A stretch of 64,000 nucleotides of DNA from Sphingobacteriales bacterium (lineage in GTDB: Bacteria; Bacteroidota; Bacteroidia; Chitinophagales; Chitinophagaceae). Below, piece by piece: positions 36,394 through 45,152 of this stretch (positions within the stretch are counted from its first letter, which is position 1; each line of letters begins with the position of its first letter). Below the pieces are notes generated by a model, which saw only the letters and a program-made list of their open reading frames with translations, had not been told where the DNA came from and searched no databases. A program made the translations under genes and the position numbers. Location of the stretch: positions 52,795 through 116,794 of the forward strand of contig JAIXSZ010000025.1 in the NCBI GenBank assembly GCA_027484425.1, read 5' to 3'.

Positions 36394-36786
36394 TTAGTCT
36401 TCCCAGTCTAATGCACCCTTTTTTACTATGTATATAAATCCACACAAGAAGAATGCAACAAACATTACTACTGCAAGAAACCCTTCCTGCCCCAAATACC
36501 TGAAATTCACAGCATATGGGTAGAAAAATATCACCTCAACATCAAACAGCACAAACAAAATCGCTACCAGAAAGTACTTAATACCCATTGGCTGACGAGC
36601 ATTACCTACAGAGGGTATACCACTTTCAAAGTTGATAAGCTTATCAGTCGTTCTTCTTTTCGGCCCCAGCATATGTGTGCCCACCATCATTACCACCACA
36701 AATCCTACAGCTATTACCACCTGCAGTGCCAGCGGAAAATAATTCATAGGTGTGTTGGCTACAGATGCCTCTAATAATAAATTCAT
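36394..36786 (-). CDS. nuoA: NADH-quinone oxidoreductase subunit A
   Basis: A 130-residue membrane subunit with three helices. Family markers are FESGIPSVGNARQPMGIKYF and FVLFDVEVIFFYPYAV with its conserved acidic residues. It is the first gene of the nuo operon. The longest frame reaches 36906, but the promoter (36831-36860) lies inside that extension, so the ATG at 36786 is used. Confidence 0.95.
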   Translation of the reverse strand: MNLLLEASVANTPMNYFPLALQVVIAVGFVVVMMVGTHMLGPKRRTTDKLINFESGIPSVGNARQPMGIKYFLVAILFVLFDVEVIFFYPYAVNFRYLGQEGFLAVVMFVAFFLCGFIYIVKKGALDWED

Positions 36787-36830
36787 ATTCTTATTCAGTT
36801 GCTTTGATAAAGTATCATTAATAGAACAGA

Positions 36831-36860
36831 CAAAGTTACAGTTATGCAGCGAAAATACAA
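36831..36860 (-). promoter_or_regulatory. Promoter of the nuo operon
   Basis: On the minus strand TTG (36860-36858) is followed after 19 bases by TAACTTTG (36838-36831), a full match to TTG-N19-21-TAnnTTTG. The implied leader to the nuoA ATG is about 40 bases. Confidence 0.75.
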
Positions 36861-36924
36861 GTTGGCAAAAATGGCTTTTGTTAATAGGCATATTGACATC
36901 TACCATTATTTTTAAACCTACTAA

Positions 36925-37818
36925 TTATTTCCACGCTATTGCAAAATGTTTCCATGTTTTTGTGTTGTCATATAGTCTTTGTGCTGGATTTTCTCTGCTT
37001 CCACCGGCACCTGCAGCGCCTGCCATTGGCATACTGTTACTTCTACCTCCGGCACCCATGCCTCCACCCATCGCCCCATTGCCATTATTCATAGGCATAG
37101 GTGCATTTTCACTGGTTTTCCCATTGGGGTTCTTAAAACCCTTTACTGCATAACATACACTTATACCTTTGCCGGCATATGCTGCAGTAATGTTTTCAGT
37201 ATTGTAAAGAGCACTGAAAGGAATCTTTGCTTCCCACACCAGTTGTTTGTATTCATCTATACTCAGCTTCACCACTATTCCACATGGTGTTGTCTGCGAC
37301 ACCATATACACACCATTACACTTCCCAAAACCATCTATCGAAAACTGATTGCTACTTTCAGCACTTTTTTTTAGTTTCTGAAACACCGATCTGCTTAATT
37401 GTGGCGGTCCGCTGTTCTTACCGTCTTCAGCATGCGTAAACAACTCCGATACATCTTCATTGTTCTGAAGCGGAAAGCTGATGTTAAATTTAGGGTCACG
37501 TTTTCCTCCTGTGTCTATCGACACTACCATGCCTTGCTTCAGTATTTTTATTTGTGTCAGCGGGTCGCCAGTCTGCATCGTTATATACAGGTTCTGTTGG
37601 TCATTCGAGGTTGCATAGGCTACCATTGCCTTCGCATCATAATTAGGGTACGGAGACGGCCAGTCAGTGCATTCACCATCTATCACTATAGGCTGCGATT
37701 GCCAGGTGCCAGGCATCAATTTCAGTGCTTTCCCACCTCGTTTCGTACTGCTACATGCCATACAAAACATCAACAGTGCACATGTGCCTGCTGCTTTTTT
37801 GATTTGTGTTATCGCCAT
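36925..37818 (-). CDS. Lipoprotein with CBM9/DOMON-like domain
   Basis: A 297-residue protein from ATG 37818. The signal sequence ends in a lipobox-like LMFCMAC-S, so it is probably lipid-anchored in the envelope. The region from PIVIDGECTDWPSPYPNYD onward, with DQQNLYITMQT, has the strand order of carbohydrate-binding family 9-like domains. The C-terminus is an unusual Met/Gly/Asn-rich stretch (about residues 240-275). The ligand is unknown. It lies directly upstream of the nuo promoter but is transcribed from its own unit. Confidence 0.7.
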   Translation of the reverse strand: MAITQIKKAAGTCALLMFCMACSSTKRGGKALKLMPGTWQSQPIVIDGECTDWPSPYPNYDAKAMVAYATSNDQQNLYITMQTGDPLTQIKILKQGMVVSIDTGGKRDPKFNISFPLQNNEDVSELFTHAEDGKNSGPPQLSRSVFQKLKKSAESSNQFSIDGFGKCNGVYMVSQTTPCGIVVKLSIDEYKQLVWEAKIPFSALYNTENITAAYAGKGISVCYAVKGFKNPNGKTSENAPMPMNNGNGAMGGGMGAGGRSNSMPMAGAAGAGGSRENPAQRLYDNTKTWKHFAIAWK

Positions 37819-38000
37819 AGCCTGCAAATTAATGATGAAAACTGTTAATAAAACAGTTGTGCCTTTTTTTAATGCACATCTAATGATGGGCAGCAGAAAA
37901 AGAAGGATATTCAATTCGTTTTTGAAGGTGTAATTTTAATTCCAAAATCAGGAGTATATTAATGCTAATCGCATATGTATTATTGACGATTTGGTTTCGC

Positions 38001-38039
38001 CCCAAAAGAAACGGGCTCATGATTACTATCACGAGCCCG
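38001..38039 (-). terminator. Terminator of the small membrane gene at 38065
   Basis: A 12-bp stem with one G-T type pair (38012-38023 with 38028-38039) has a 4-base loop. On the minus strand it is followed by TTTCTTTT. Confidence 0.8.
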
Positions 38040-38064
38040 CAGCTTCTTTCACAGTAGTATACAG

Positions 38065-38250
38065 CTACACATTATTGTCAAACTTTTCCCCTATGTACTC
38101 CTCAAACCTTGTTATCCCTATCAGGCCTGCAACTGTGGCTATCGCTGTGATGGTTTGTGCGTCTACCGAGTTGCCAAAATAACTCAAGCTAACAAATGCT
38201 CCGCTTAGTAGAACTGCTACGCATAATACTTTCTTCAATTTGCTGTTCAT
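38065..38250 (-). CDS. Small hypothetical membrane protein
   Basis: A 61-residue protein from ATG 38250. It has two hydrophobic segments (VLCVAVLLSGAFVSLSYF and TITAIATVAGLIGITRF) and an acidic C-terminus. No family was recognised. A strong terminator follows, which supports it being a real gene. The nine-residue longer version from 38277 is possible. Confidence 0.5.
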   Translation of the reverse strand: MNSKLKKVLCVAVLLSGAFVSLSYFGNSVDAQTITAIATVAGLIGITRFEEYIGEKFDNNV

Positions 38251-38510
38251 ATAGTGTGTTGTTTTTTTACTTGTCAATAATGTTCATTTCACTCAGATAC
38301 ATATAGTTTCCCTCATATTGTCAGTCGTTGAACATAAAATAACAAACAGCAATCATTGTGCCGATGGCTTGCAATAAGATGTTAAAAACCTTTTTCTGCC
38401 ATAAATGCAGGTATGTACATCTAAATTATTTTTTATAAAACCAACCGCTTGGCACAATTTATGCGTCTATACTATTAGAGTACTATTGTTCACCTTTAAA
38501 AACATGTTTT

Positions 38511-38969
38511 ATGTTTTTCACTAGAACGCAGAAGTATCAGTTCCCTGTCCCAAGGGAAACATTCAAAAGCCGTTTAATCGGCAATCATCTCACCATTCAC
38601 AATCTAGACTTCGAAATTTACGAGTATGGGCACAAAATTACCATTGTACCACATGCCGAAAATGTAAAAGACCTCACTACGTTGCCTATTACTGATGTAG
38701 CTATACAAGAAGATGGTAATGATACCCGCATCACCATCACCTCAAAAATGAGGAAGATTGATTATGGAGGACCTTTACTAGTTATTTTGTTTTGCGTTTT
38801 CTTATTAATTGCTGGTATTATTCTGTTTTTTGTTGGCGGCGAACCTCAAATCTCCTATACCATGTTGGCGCTGTGCACATTAGTATTCACCATCTTCTGG
38901 GTCAGGCTAGAAATGGGCTACTTCGATTATATACGCAAAATTCGTAACTACATTAAAAGCAGAGTTTAG
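38511..38969 (+). CDS. Hypothetical protein with two C-terminal membrane segments
   Basis: A 152-residue protein. The first 85 residues form a soluble, beta-rich domain with RLIGNHLTIHNLDFEIYEYG and TITSKMRKIDYG. Two membrane helices follow (about 88-108 and 113-130), then a basic cytoplasmic tail. The layout resembles small membrane-anchored bacterial PH-like proteins, but no family could be assigned. It stands alone between a divergent small gene and a convergent T9SS gene. Confidence 0.6.
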   Translation: MFFTRTQKYQFPVPRETFKSRLIGNHLTIHNLDFEIYEYGHKITIVPHAENVKDLTTLPITDVAIQEDGNDTRITITSKMRKIDYGGPLLVILFCVFLLIAGIILFFVGGEPQISYTMLALCTLVFTIFWVRLEMGYFDYIRKIRNYIKSRV

Positions 38970-39203
38970 GTCTTTTTGCTAGCAGATAACAACATAAAAC
39001 ACAGAAGATTTTTTGCTGTTTTTTAACACACAATAGTTAAGTGGCAATCATAGTTGGGGCATTGCAGTATAGACCGGATGTATTACAGTTGATCGTAGCA
39101 TGTTAGCTTTTTTAGAATTACAGTGATTACAGCACCATAGTGCGATACTTAGTAGTTTTTGCTTGTTTTTTTGAGTGTTTAATTTGGTATACCTAACCCT
39201 ACT

Positions 39204-39243
39204 AAAAGATAAAGGATTCCGTAGTTGGAATCCTTTATCTTTT
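39204..39243. terminator. Bidirectional terminator after the choice-of-anchor A gene
   Basis: A perfect 17-bp stem (39204-39220 with 39227-39243) has a 6-base loop and A/T runs at both ends. It serves the minus-strand T9SS gene and could also stop transcription from 38511-38969. Confidence 0.88.
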
Positions 39244-39263
39244 TTGCAAAAGCAATGTTTATT

Positions 39264-42200
39264 TTACTTCACTATACTTAGTTTGTTTACGATATACTTC
39301 ACATTGTTATTGCCCATCTGCACAAACAGCATTGATGTTGGCATTGCTTTTGGGAAATCAATGTTTACACTATTAAAACCTTGTATCGCCCGCACCGACT
39401 GTTTGTATACCAGTTTTCCAGTCATGTCCGTAAAAGTCAGATCCATATCTCTTGCTTCCTCACTCACAAATTTTATCTGAAAGGCTCCGGTTGTAGGGTT
39501 GGGAGATATGGTTAACTCTTTCGATAACAAAGCCTTTATGCTCTGTACAGCAGTAGGTGAAAATGATTGTTCGTCTGCAAAAAAGTCAAACTCAGTATTC
39601 ACTCCATTAAACTCAAAAGTATACACCACAGCTTTCACATCTTTCGGGTCAAAGGGTGCTTTTATAAAGTCAGATGTAAAGTCATCAAAACTTATCTGAT
39701 AATCACTTCCTGCTGCATACAAGGGGATAGTGGTTTTATATTGATCGGCAAATCTTACAACCGATTCTTTAATCATTCTTATGATCATTTTGCCCTCGCC
39801 CTTAGCATAAAGTTTGTAAGACTTATAGGCCGAGAGATCAACCGGTGTGTGTCCTCCCTTTACAAATTTGTATATAGAAATGTAGTCGGTTGTTTTGGCT
39901 TGTACTCGCACATTCCTATACAGCGGAAACTCATCATCACGATAGATCCTGTTATCATTATTGTTCGGTTTGAAATTCTGAATTTCAGTATAAGTCTTAT
40001 CAAAGTCTAAACTCCATCCGCCGTCTGCCATATACACATCATCAGTAAGGGTGTCATCCATATAAAAATGACCCTCATACTCATATCCATCATAGATGGG
40101 TATGCTGAATTGATTTGTTTCGCCTGCTGCAATATTGAATGGGATAATCAAGGAGTCTTCTGCAGCTTCTTCATTTATTTTTCTGATGAAGATAACTTTA
40201 GCATTGTTAGAAGCACGTACACTCGCAATGTTTATGTTCAGTAGCTCTTTGTTACGTTTACCGTAGGATAGGTAAGCCTGAGGTAACACAAAGTTGTTAT
40301 CTGCTTGTTGCAGTGGCATCACTGCTGCTAATGTATTCAGTATTTCGGTAGCTAGTTTTTTAGTGTTATCAGGATTGGTAGACCATACCTGGAAGTTGAA
40401 TATTGAGTCATCAGTGCTATACTCTGATATCAACCATTTACTTTGCAATTTGTAAGTATTTCTACCTACAGTTTTGCTAGCAGCAAATGCTATTGAGTGT
40501 TCTACGTGACCATCGTCTTGTTTCAGCGCAAACTCTACGAAATCATAACCATTGATTTGTACTTTTTTAGTCCCAATCAGTGTTGCACCTCTAAAACGAT
40601 CACATATCGATTTTGTATGGTTATACGGTTTTCCAGTAGTAGTTATAGCCAGCACTACTGCCTTCGATACATCATTTTTAGTGTAGTCTACAGAGTAGGC
40701 ATCCACAGCAGCTGTAATAGTCGTTAGGTCGCCGGGCGTAGTGATTTTAGGTACTGTATTTGCGTCTAACGACGCTGGTATAAATCGCGCCAATGAGCTT
40801 CCTACAGCGGTCGACCGTGCTGCCATCATCGGGCTCGGCTTGCTAAATACAGGCAGCGTACTGTAGTCAATTTTGGCTGGTATGCTGTTCTTAATTCTGT
40901 TGTAGTCTCGCTTGCTTATCAGATCTCCCATACTATGGCTTTCTAGTCCTCCACCATCACCACTCCCCACGCCATCGCTTTCTACTACCACTATTTTTGC
41001 CGTGGTCATGTAGCAATTATTGCTGTTTCTCACTCTTTGTGTTATCACATATATACCCGGTGCAGTATAGGTATGGGTTGGGTTAACGTCTGTTGAGTTG
41101 GTGCCATCACTGAAGTTCCAAGAGTATTCGTTTCCAGCAGTAGGGGTAGTGCTAGTGAGCACAAAACTGTTGCCTGTCAGTTCTTGCAATGTGTCATTAA
41201 TTGTAAACCCATACACTGGTTGTGGCGATACTAACACAGTCCTTGTTATCGAGTCTACATTACTAGGTCCTGTTACTTTTAGTTTTACATTGTAGGTTCC
41301 TGTAGCACTATACACTTTTGTGGGATTGGCTAGGGTAGATGTAGTGCCGTCACCAAATGTCCAAAGATAGCTAAGGGGCGCTGTACCCGTAGATGCATTG
41401 TAAAATTCAAAATGATTACATGCAAGACACTGGTTGATAAGATTTATGTTGAAATTGGCCACAGGCGCTACTGCTGTGTCACATCCAGGTACTGATGGCT
41501 CAAAAAGGTAGTAGTGGTTTTCACCACCTGCATGGTGGTAAGATTTGGCAATTATTTGACCATCGATATTTGCCATGTTGGCAGTCTTTACAATGTCAGC
41601 ATTTGGGGCAAACAATGTACCTGCTACAGCTCCAGATCCTGCTACAGATAGTGCTGTAGTGTTATAGAAATTGTACAAAATATACTTGCATACCGACGGT
41701 CCTATACCTGCTGAGTTATGTACATTCCATGTAAACGAACCCGGTGCGTTCACATTCACTATCAGGTATCTCGATGAGTTAGGTGAGTTATTAAATGTCA
41801 GTTCACTCATTGCATTTAGGTCTGCTCCAGATATGTTCAACACATTAGCACCCGGATTCAGTGTTATCTTTACTTGCGATGGCAACCCAGTATGAGGTAT
41901 TGGTGTGCCTCCCGAGTTGGTTATGGTAGCATTGTCAGTAAGGTTCTTCATACTAATTGCATTTGACCTCAGTATCGTAAATGCAGTTATGAAGTCAATC
42001 ACATTCGGCTGGCATACAGGTTTTACAGATGCACTCACACCTAGGGTGTTTGCACTTGCTTGCAGATTAATGCGTGGTATTGCATTATGATTACTATTGG
42101 GCGTTATTCTTATAGGAGGGTAGGCGCCATTAGGATCTGTATACCACACGGTAGAGCCCAAGCAGTCGCCTATTTTCACATATCCATTTTGGTTTACTTG

Positions 42201-42488
42201 CAGTGTGCCGCTTTGATACAGTACCCTGCCGCCTATCACTAGTGTCACTCGAACTCCATCTACATAAAAACTTCCAGGATTATTGGTAGATACCTGATAG
42301 CCACCATCTACCGTTAAGTTTCCCCCCATAGCCACAGGTCCTTCTGTTTCGTTATTTACGAGTCTGGCGCCATTCTCCAAAAACACATTAAACCCCAGTG
42401 CAGGGTGTGTTGGGCTTTGGCAATAACTCTTCATAGGACAGAAAGCTATGAGTAGCAATATTGCAGAATGTTGTAGTAGTGTACGCAT
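39264..42488 (-). CDS. Secreted choice-of-anchor A / PKD protein with T9SS tail
   Basis: A 1074-residue secreted protein from ATG 42488 (the longer frame begins at a TTG). After a signal peptide ending near MKSYCQS comes a choice-of-anchor A domain (about 30-330, with GPVAMGGNLTVDGGY and AGTLFAPNADIVK). Two PKD domains follow (about 340-505; YLWTFGDGTTSTLANPTKVY and YSWNFSDGTNSTDVNPTHTY). A long unassigned region of about 480 residues precedes the sorting tail (ISPNPTTGAFQIKF to the end). The domain set points to surface adhesion or matrix binding. It is a single-gene unit. Confidence 0.85.
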   Translation of the reverse strand: MRTLLQHSAILLLIAFCPMKSYCQSPTHPALGFNVFLENGARLVNNETEGPVAMGGNLTVDGGYQVSTNNPGSFYVDGVRVTLVIGGRVLYQSGTLQVNQNGYVKIGDCLGSTVWYTDPNGAYPPIRITPNSNHNAIPRINLQASANTLGVSASVKPVCQPNVIDFITAFTILRSNAISMKNLTDNATITNSGGTPIPHTGLPSQVKITLNPGANVLNISGADLNAMSELTFNNSPNSSRYLIVNVNAPGSFTWNVHNSAGIGPSVCKYILYNFYNTTALSVAGSGAVAGTLFAPNADIVKTANMANIDGQIIAKSYHHAGGENHYYLFEPSVPGCDTAVAPVANFNINLINQCLACNHFEFYNASTGTAPLSYLWTFGDGTTSTLANPTKVYSATGTYNVKLKVTGPSNVDSITRTVLVSPQPVYGFTINDTLQELTGNSFVLTSTTPTAGNEYSWNFSDGTNSTDVNPTHTYTAPGIYVITQRVRNSNNCYMTTAKIVVVESDGVGSGDGGGLESHSMGDLISKRDYNRIKNSIPAKIDYSTLPVFSKPSPMMAARSTAVGSSLARFIPASLDANTVPKITTPGDLTTITAAVDAYSVDYTKNDVSKAVVLAITTTGKPYNHTKSICDRFRGATLIGTKKVQINGYDFVEFALKQDDGHVEHSIAFAASKTVGRNTYKLQSKWLISEYSTDDSIFNFQVWSTNPDNTKKLATEILNTLAAVMPLQQADNNFVLPQAYLSYGKRNKELLNINIASVRASNNAKVIFIRKINEEAAEDSLIIPFNIAAGETNQFSIPIYDGYEYEGHFYMDDTLTDDVYMADGGWSLDFDKTYTEIQNFKPNNNDNRIYRDDEFPLYRNVRVQAKTTDYISIYKFVKGGHTPVDLSAYKSYKLYAKGEGKMIIRMIKESVVRFADQYKTTIPLYAAGSDYQISFDDFTSDFIKAPFDPKDVKAVVYTFEFNGVNTEFDFFADEQSFSPTAVQSIKALLSKELTISPNPTTGAFQIKFVSEEARDMDLTFTDMTGKLVYKQSVRAIQGFNSVNIDFPKAMPTSMLFVQMGNNNVKYIVNKLSIVK

Positions 42489-42685
42489 GTATGACAACTT
42501 TTTAAATTGTGCGTTGAATTAACTTTCCAAAAACACTATACAAATCTAAAACAAAATATTTACTGCATACAAAATGTATTGACCACTAACATCGCAATAA
42601 CTTTTGCCGTCACATACGAATATACTCTTTTTTGTGTTTGCTATCAATTGTAAGCTACACGACAATTCAGCGAAATTCGATCTTA

Positions 42686-42693
42686 TAGCTTTG
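42686..42693 (+). promoter_or_regulatory. -7 promoter box of the thioredoxin-like T9SS gene
   Basis: TAGCTTTG is a full match to TAnnTTTG, 18 bases upstream of the ATG at 42712, and lies inside the longer frame that begins at 42604. Confidence 0.5.
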
Positions 42694-42711
42694 TATCAAA
42701 ATTTTATAATC

Positions 42712-43704
42712 ATGTACACAAAGCATTTTTTGCATGTCCTTGCTGCATTTTTCATCTTCCTAGCTGCTCCCAAAGCTCAGCCAGTAACTAAAACAGTCGT
42801 CGCTGAGCACTACACCAACACGTATTGCAGTATATGTGCTTCTAGGAATCCTGGTTTATACACCAACCTACGCAATCATCCGCAGGTTTTACACATTGCT
42901 TACCATCCTAGCGCTCCCTATGCCGCATGTCCACTTAGTATGCACAATGTGGCCGAAAACAATGCTAGAACCAACTATTATGGCATTTTTGGTGGTACAC
43001 CTAGGTTGGTCATACAGGGTGATGTAATCGGTGCCAGCTTTACTGACGCTACTATATTCTCTTCTGTCCTTGGGCAAACAACTCCATTTAGCCTTAGCGT
43101 TACCCTCACGCCTTATGGTGCAGATTCAGTTGTCACCAAAGTGGTGGTTAAAAAAGAAGATGCAAGCACACTCACTGATCTTCAGCTCTACGGTGCCTTG
43201 GTAGAAGACACACTGTTTTTTGCAGCTGCAAACGGCGAATCTCGCAGTTATGACGTCTTTCGTAAATCTGTTTGGGGATCTTCATCTCTCAGCATCACTG
43301 CGCCCCTAGCAGTAGGCGATTCAGTAGTATACACCCGAATCTCAGCGGTCAATGCTGTTTGGTTACGCAGCCGCATGTATGCCTTGGTAATGTTGCAAGA
43401 TGCCGATAAAAACATGGTACAGGCAGCCCGCTCAGCAAACTTGCCGTCTGCAGCAGGTACACCACTAATGGCTGCCGTTACTAGCATTAACGTCTATCCC
43501 AACCCAGCCAATGACAAAATCTGGATAAAGGCTGCAGACTCTGTTTTTCCGCTCGTTTTCTCTCTCTATGACGCCACTGGTAGGCAAGTAAGAAATGCTG
43601 TAATAGAAAACAATCAGTCATACATCGATATAGCATCGCTTCCCCAAGGTGTATACACATTGAAGCTTGCCAATAGTGCAGCTTATCAACTCCTGAAAAA
43701 CTAA
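42712..43704 (+). CDS. Thioredoxin-like (Omp28-related) protein with T9SS tail
   Basis: A 330-residue secreted protein from ATG 42712. A signal peptide ending at PKAQ is followed by a short thioredoxin-like segment with C39-x-x-C42 in YCSICASRN, and a region YHPSAPYAACPLS with a further Cys. The GIFGGTPRLVIQG strand fits the cis-Pro loop. The rest is beta-rich, and residues from about 258 (VYPNPANDKIWIKA) form a type IX sorting tail. Omp28-related proteins show this arrangement. A redox role outside the cell is possible but unproven. Confidence 0.75.
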   Translation: MYTKHFLHVLAAFFIFLAAPKAQPVTKTVVAEHYTNTYCSICASRNPGLYTNLRNHPQVLHIAYHPSAPYAACPLSMHNVAENNARTNYYGIFGGTPRLVIQGDVIGASFTDATIFSSVLGQTTPFSLSVTLTPYGADSVVTKVVVKKEDASTLTDLQLYGALVEDTLFFAAANGESRSYDVFRKSVWGSSSLSITAPLAVGDSVVYTRISAVNAVWLRSRMYALVMLQDADKNMVQAARSANLPSAAGTPLMAAVTSINVYPNPANDKIWIKAADSVFPLVFSLYDATGRQVRNAVIENNQSYIDIASLPQGVYTLKLANSAAYQLLKN

Positions 43705-43731
43705 TCTTAAGTAGTTCATTTTTTCAATTGC

Positions 43732-43767
43732 ACGACCTCTTACATATTCGTTTTGAGGTCGTTTTTT
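43732..43767 (+). terminator. Terminator of the thioredoxin-like T9SS gene
   Basis: ACGACCTC (43732-43739) pairs with GAGGTCGT (43755-43762) across a 15-base loop, followed by six T. Confidence 0.78.
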
Positions 43768-43855
43768 ATGTTTTTTTGTTAGTCGTTTTTGCCTTTTCTA
43801 CAACCTCACCTGTTTTGTTTTCATGCCCCTATTATGCAAACCCACCACTATCCTT

Positions 43856-43863
43856 TATTTTTG
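43856..43863 (+). promoter_or_regulatory. -7 promoter box of the SDR gene
   Basis: TATTTTTG is a full match to TAnnTTTG and ends only four bases before the SDR ATG at 43868, so the transcript may be leaderless. Confidence 0.5.
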
Positions 43864-43867
43864 AAAA

Positions 43868-44656
43868 ATGTTATCTACAAACTTAACAGGAAAAACTGCC
43901 CTCATAGGTGGCAGCACACAAGGTATAGGGCTTGCATCGGCGCAGGCTATGGCGGCATTGGGCGCTCGTTGCGTACTAGTCTCTCGAAATGAGGAAAAGC
44001 TAAAAACTGCCGTAGCCACTCTCGCCACAAATTCTGGTCAACATCACACCTTTCTAGTGGCCGACTATGCACAGCCCGAACAGCTAAACAACGTTGTAGC
44101 ACAGTTTATAGCCACAAATCCGGTACATATTCTTATCAACAATACAGGTGGTCCAGCAGGTGGTCCTATCACAGGTGCTCTGTCTGCCGAGTTTTTAGCT
44201 GCTTTCAATCAGCACCTTATATGCAATCACTTATTAGGGGCACTTGTGGTGCCGGGTATGAAAGAAGCCGGATATGGGCGCATTATCAACATTATCTCTA
44301 CCTCTGTCAAGATACCATTGAGCGGACTAGGCGTTTCTAATACCATTCGTGGTGCAGTAGCATCTTGGGCAAAAACAATGGCTAATGAGTTGGGTCAATT
44401 TGGTATTACTGTCAATAACGTACTGCCCGGAGCCACAGCTACCGAGCGTTTATCAACTATAGTAACCAACAAGTCTGCTAAAACAGGCAAAAATGAAGAA
44501 GAAATTGCTGCAGAAATGATGAACGAAATACCTGCCCGGCGCTTTGGTAAACCAGAAGAAATAGCTGCTGTTGTTGCTTTTCTCGCCTCTCCTGCTGCAG
44601 CTTACGTTAATGGCGTTTCTTTACCCGTTGATGGTGGTCGAACTGGTAGTATTTAG
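43868..44656 (+). CDS. SDR-family oxidoreductase with atypical active site
   Basis: A 262-residue classical-length short-chain dehydrogenase. The NAD(P) motif is GGSTQGIG (14-21), the structural NNTGG is at 91-95, and the active-site serine corresponds to S144. At the catalytic Tyr-x-x-x-Lys position the sequence is S157-N-T-I-R161, so both Tyr and Lys are replaced. A recurrent FabG-like subgroup shows the same SN-x-x-R pattern. The C-terminus (GITVNNVLPG, YVNGVSLPVDGG) is typical. The reaction is unknown. Confidence 0.85.
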   Translation: MLSTNLTGKTALIGGSTQGIGLASAQAMAALGARCVLVSRNEEKLKTAVATLATNSGQHHTFLVADYAQPEQLNNVVAQFIATNPVHILINNTGGPAGGPITGALSAEFLAAFNQHLICNHLLGALVVPGMKEAGYGRIINIISTSVKIPLSGLGVSNTIRGAVASWAKTMANELGQFGITVNNVLPGATATERLSTIVTNKSAKTGKNEEEIAAEMMNEIPARRFGKPEEIAAVVAFLASPAAAYVNGVSLPVDGGRTGSI

Positions 44657-45152
44657 CCCAATCGAAAGCCAATTTTTGAAAAAAATCGCAAAAAATAGCT
44701 ACAACAGCCAATATATATATGATTGTGATTAAATGACAATATAAGTCTTGATTTTTAGCATTTACCCTCAAAAAATAGCTTTATGCACGCAAATTTTAAA
44801 CAAAATAGCAAAACTAGCACCATGAATATGTTTTCTGTTTATACAATCAGAAAAAATTGTTTGCAAAATGGGGAAATCTTCAAACTCCCCCTTATTTTTG
44901 TTATCCCGAATATTAAGTGAAGCAGAGACATAACATAGTATTTGCAGGTAATTTGGGTCATTTTTGCTGACAATAAAATGACATTACAAATTGTGATATA
45001 GTAAAATATCGGCTGAAAGCCGCGCCAGTATTGAGAAACATTTTTTACTAAATGTGTGTGAGTTTTGCAGATTGTGTTGTAGTTTTGCGTCGCTTTTATA
45101 TAAAGGAAAGTTAATTTTCAAATTTATTCCTGTGCCAGAATCAATAAAGCCA
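44657..45152. other. AT-rich region upstream of the alternative complex III operon
   Basis: No gene seen. The first 350 bases are strongly AT-rich with several A runs. A short hairpin CGGCT-GAA-AGCCG lies at 45010-45022, and a -7 box at 45080-45087. The remaining leader to the actA ATG is about 65 bases. No riboswitch was recognised. Confidence 0.55.
45080..45087 (+). promoter_or_regulatory. -7 promoter box of the act-cox operon
   Basis: TAGTTTTG is a full match to TAnnTTTG, 66 bases upstream of the actA ATG. No clear TTG at -33. Its position excludes the longer actA frame from 45054. Confidence 0.5.

Noticed and set aside
38970..39203. Intergenic region before the 17-bp hairpin as a small RNA gene
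   Set aside because: Apart from the terminator there is no promoter box followed by a stable structure that I can support; the stretch is simply AT-rich.
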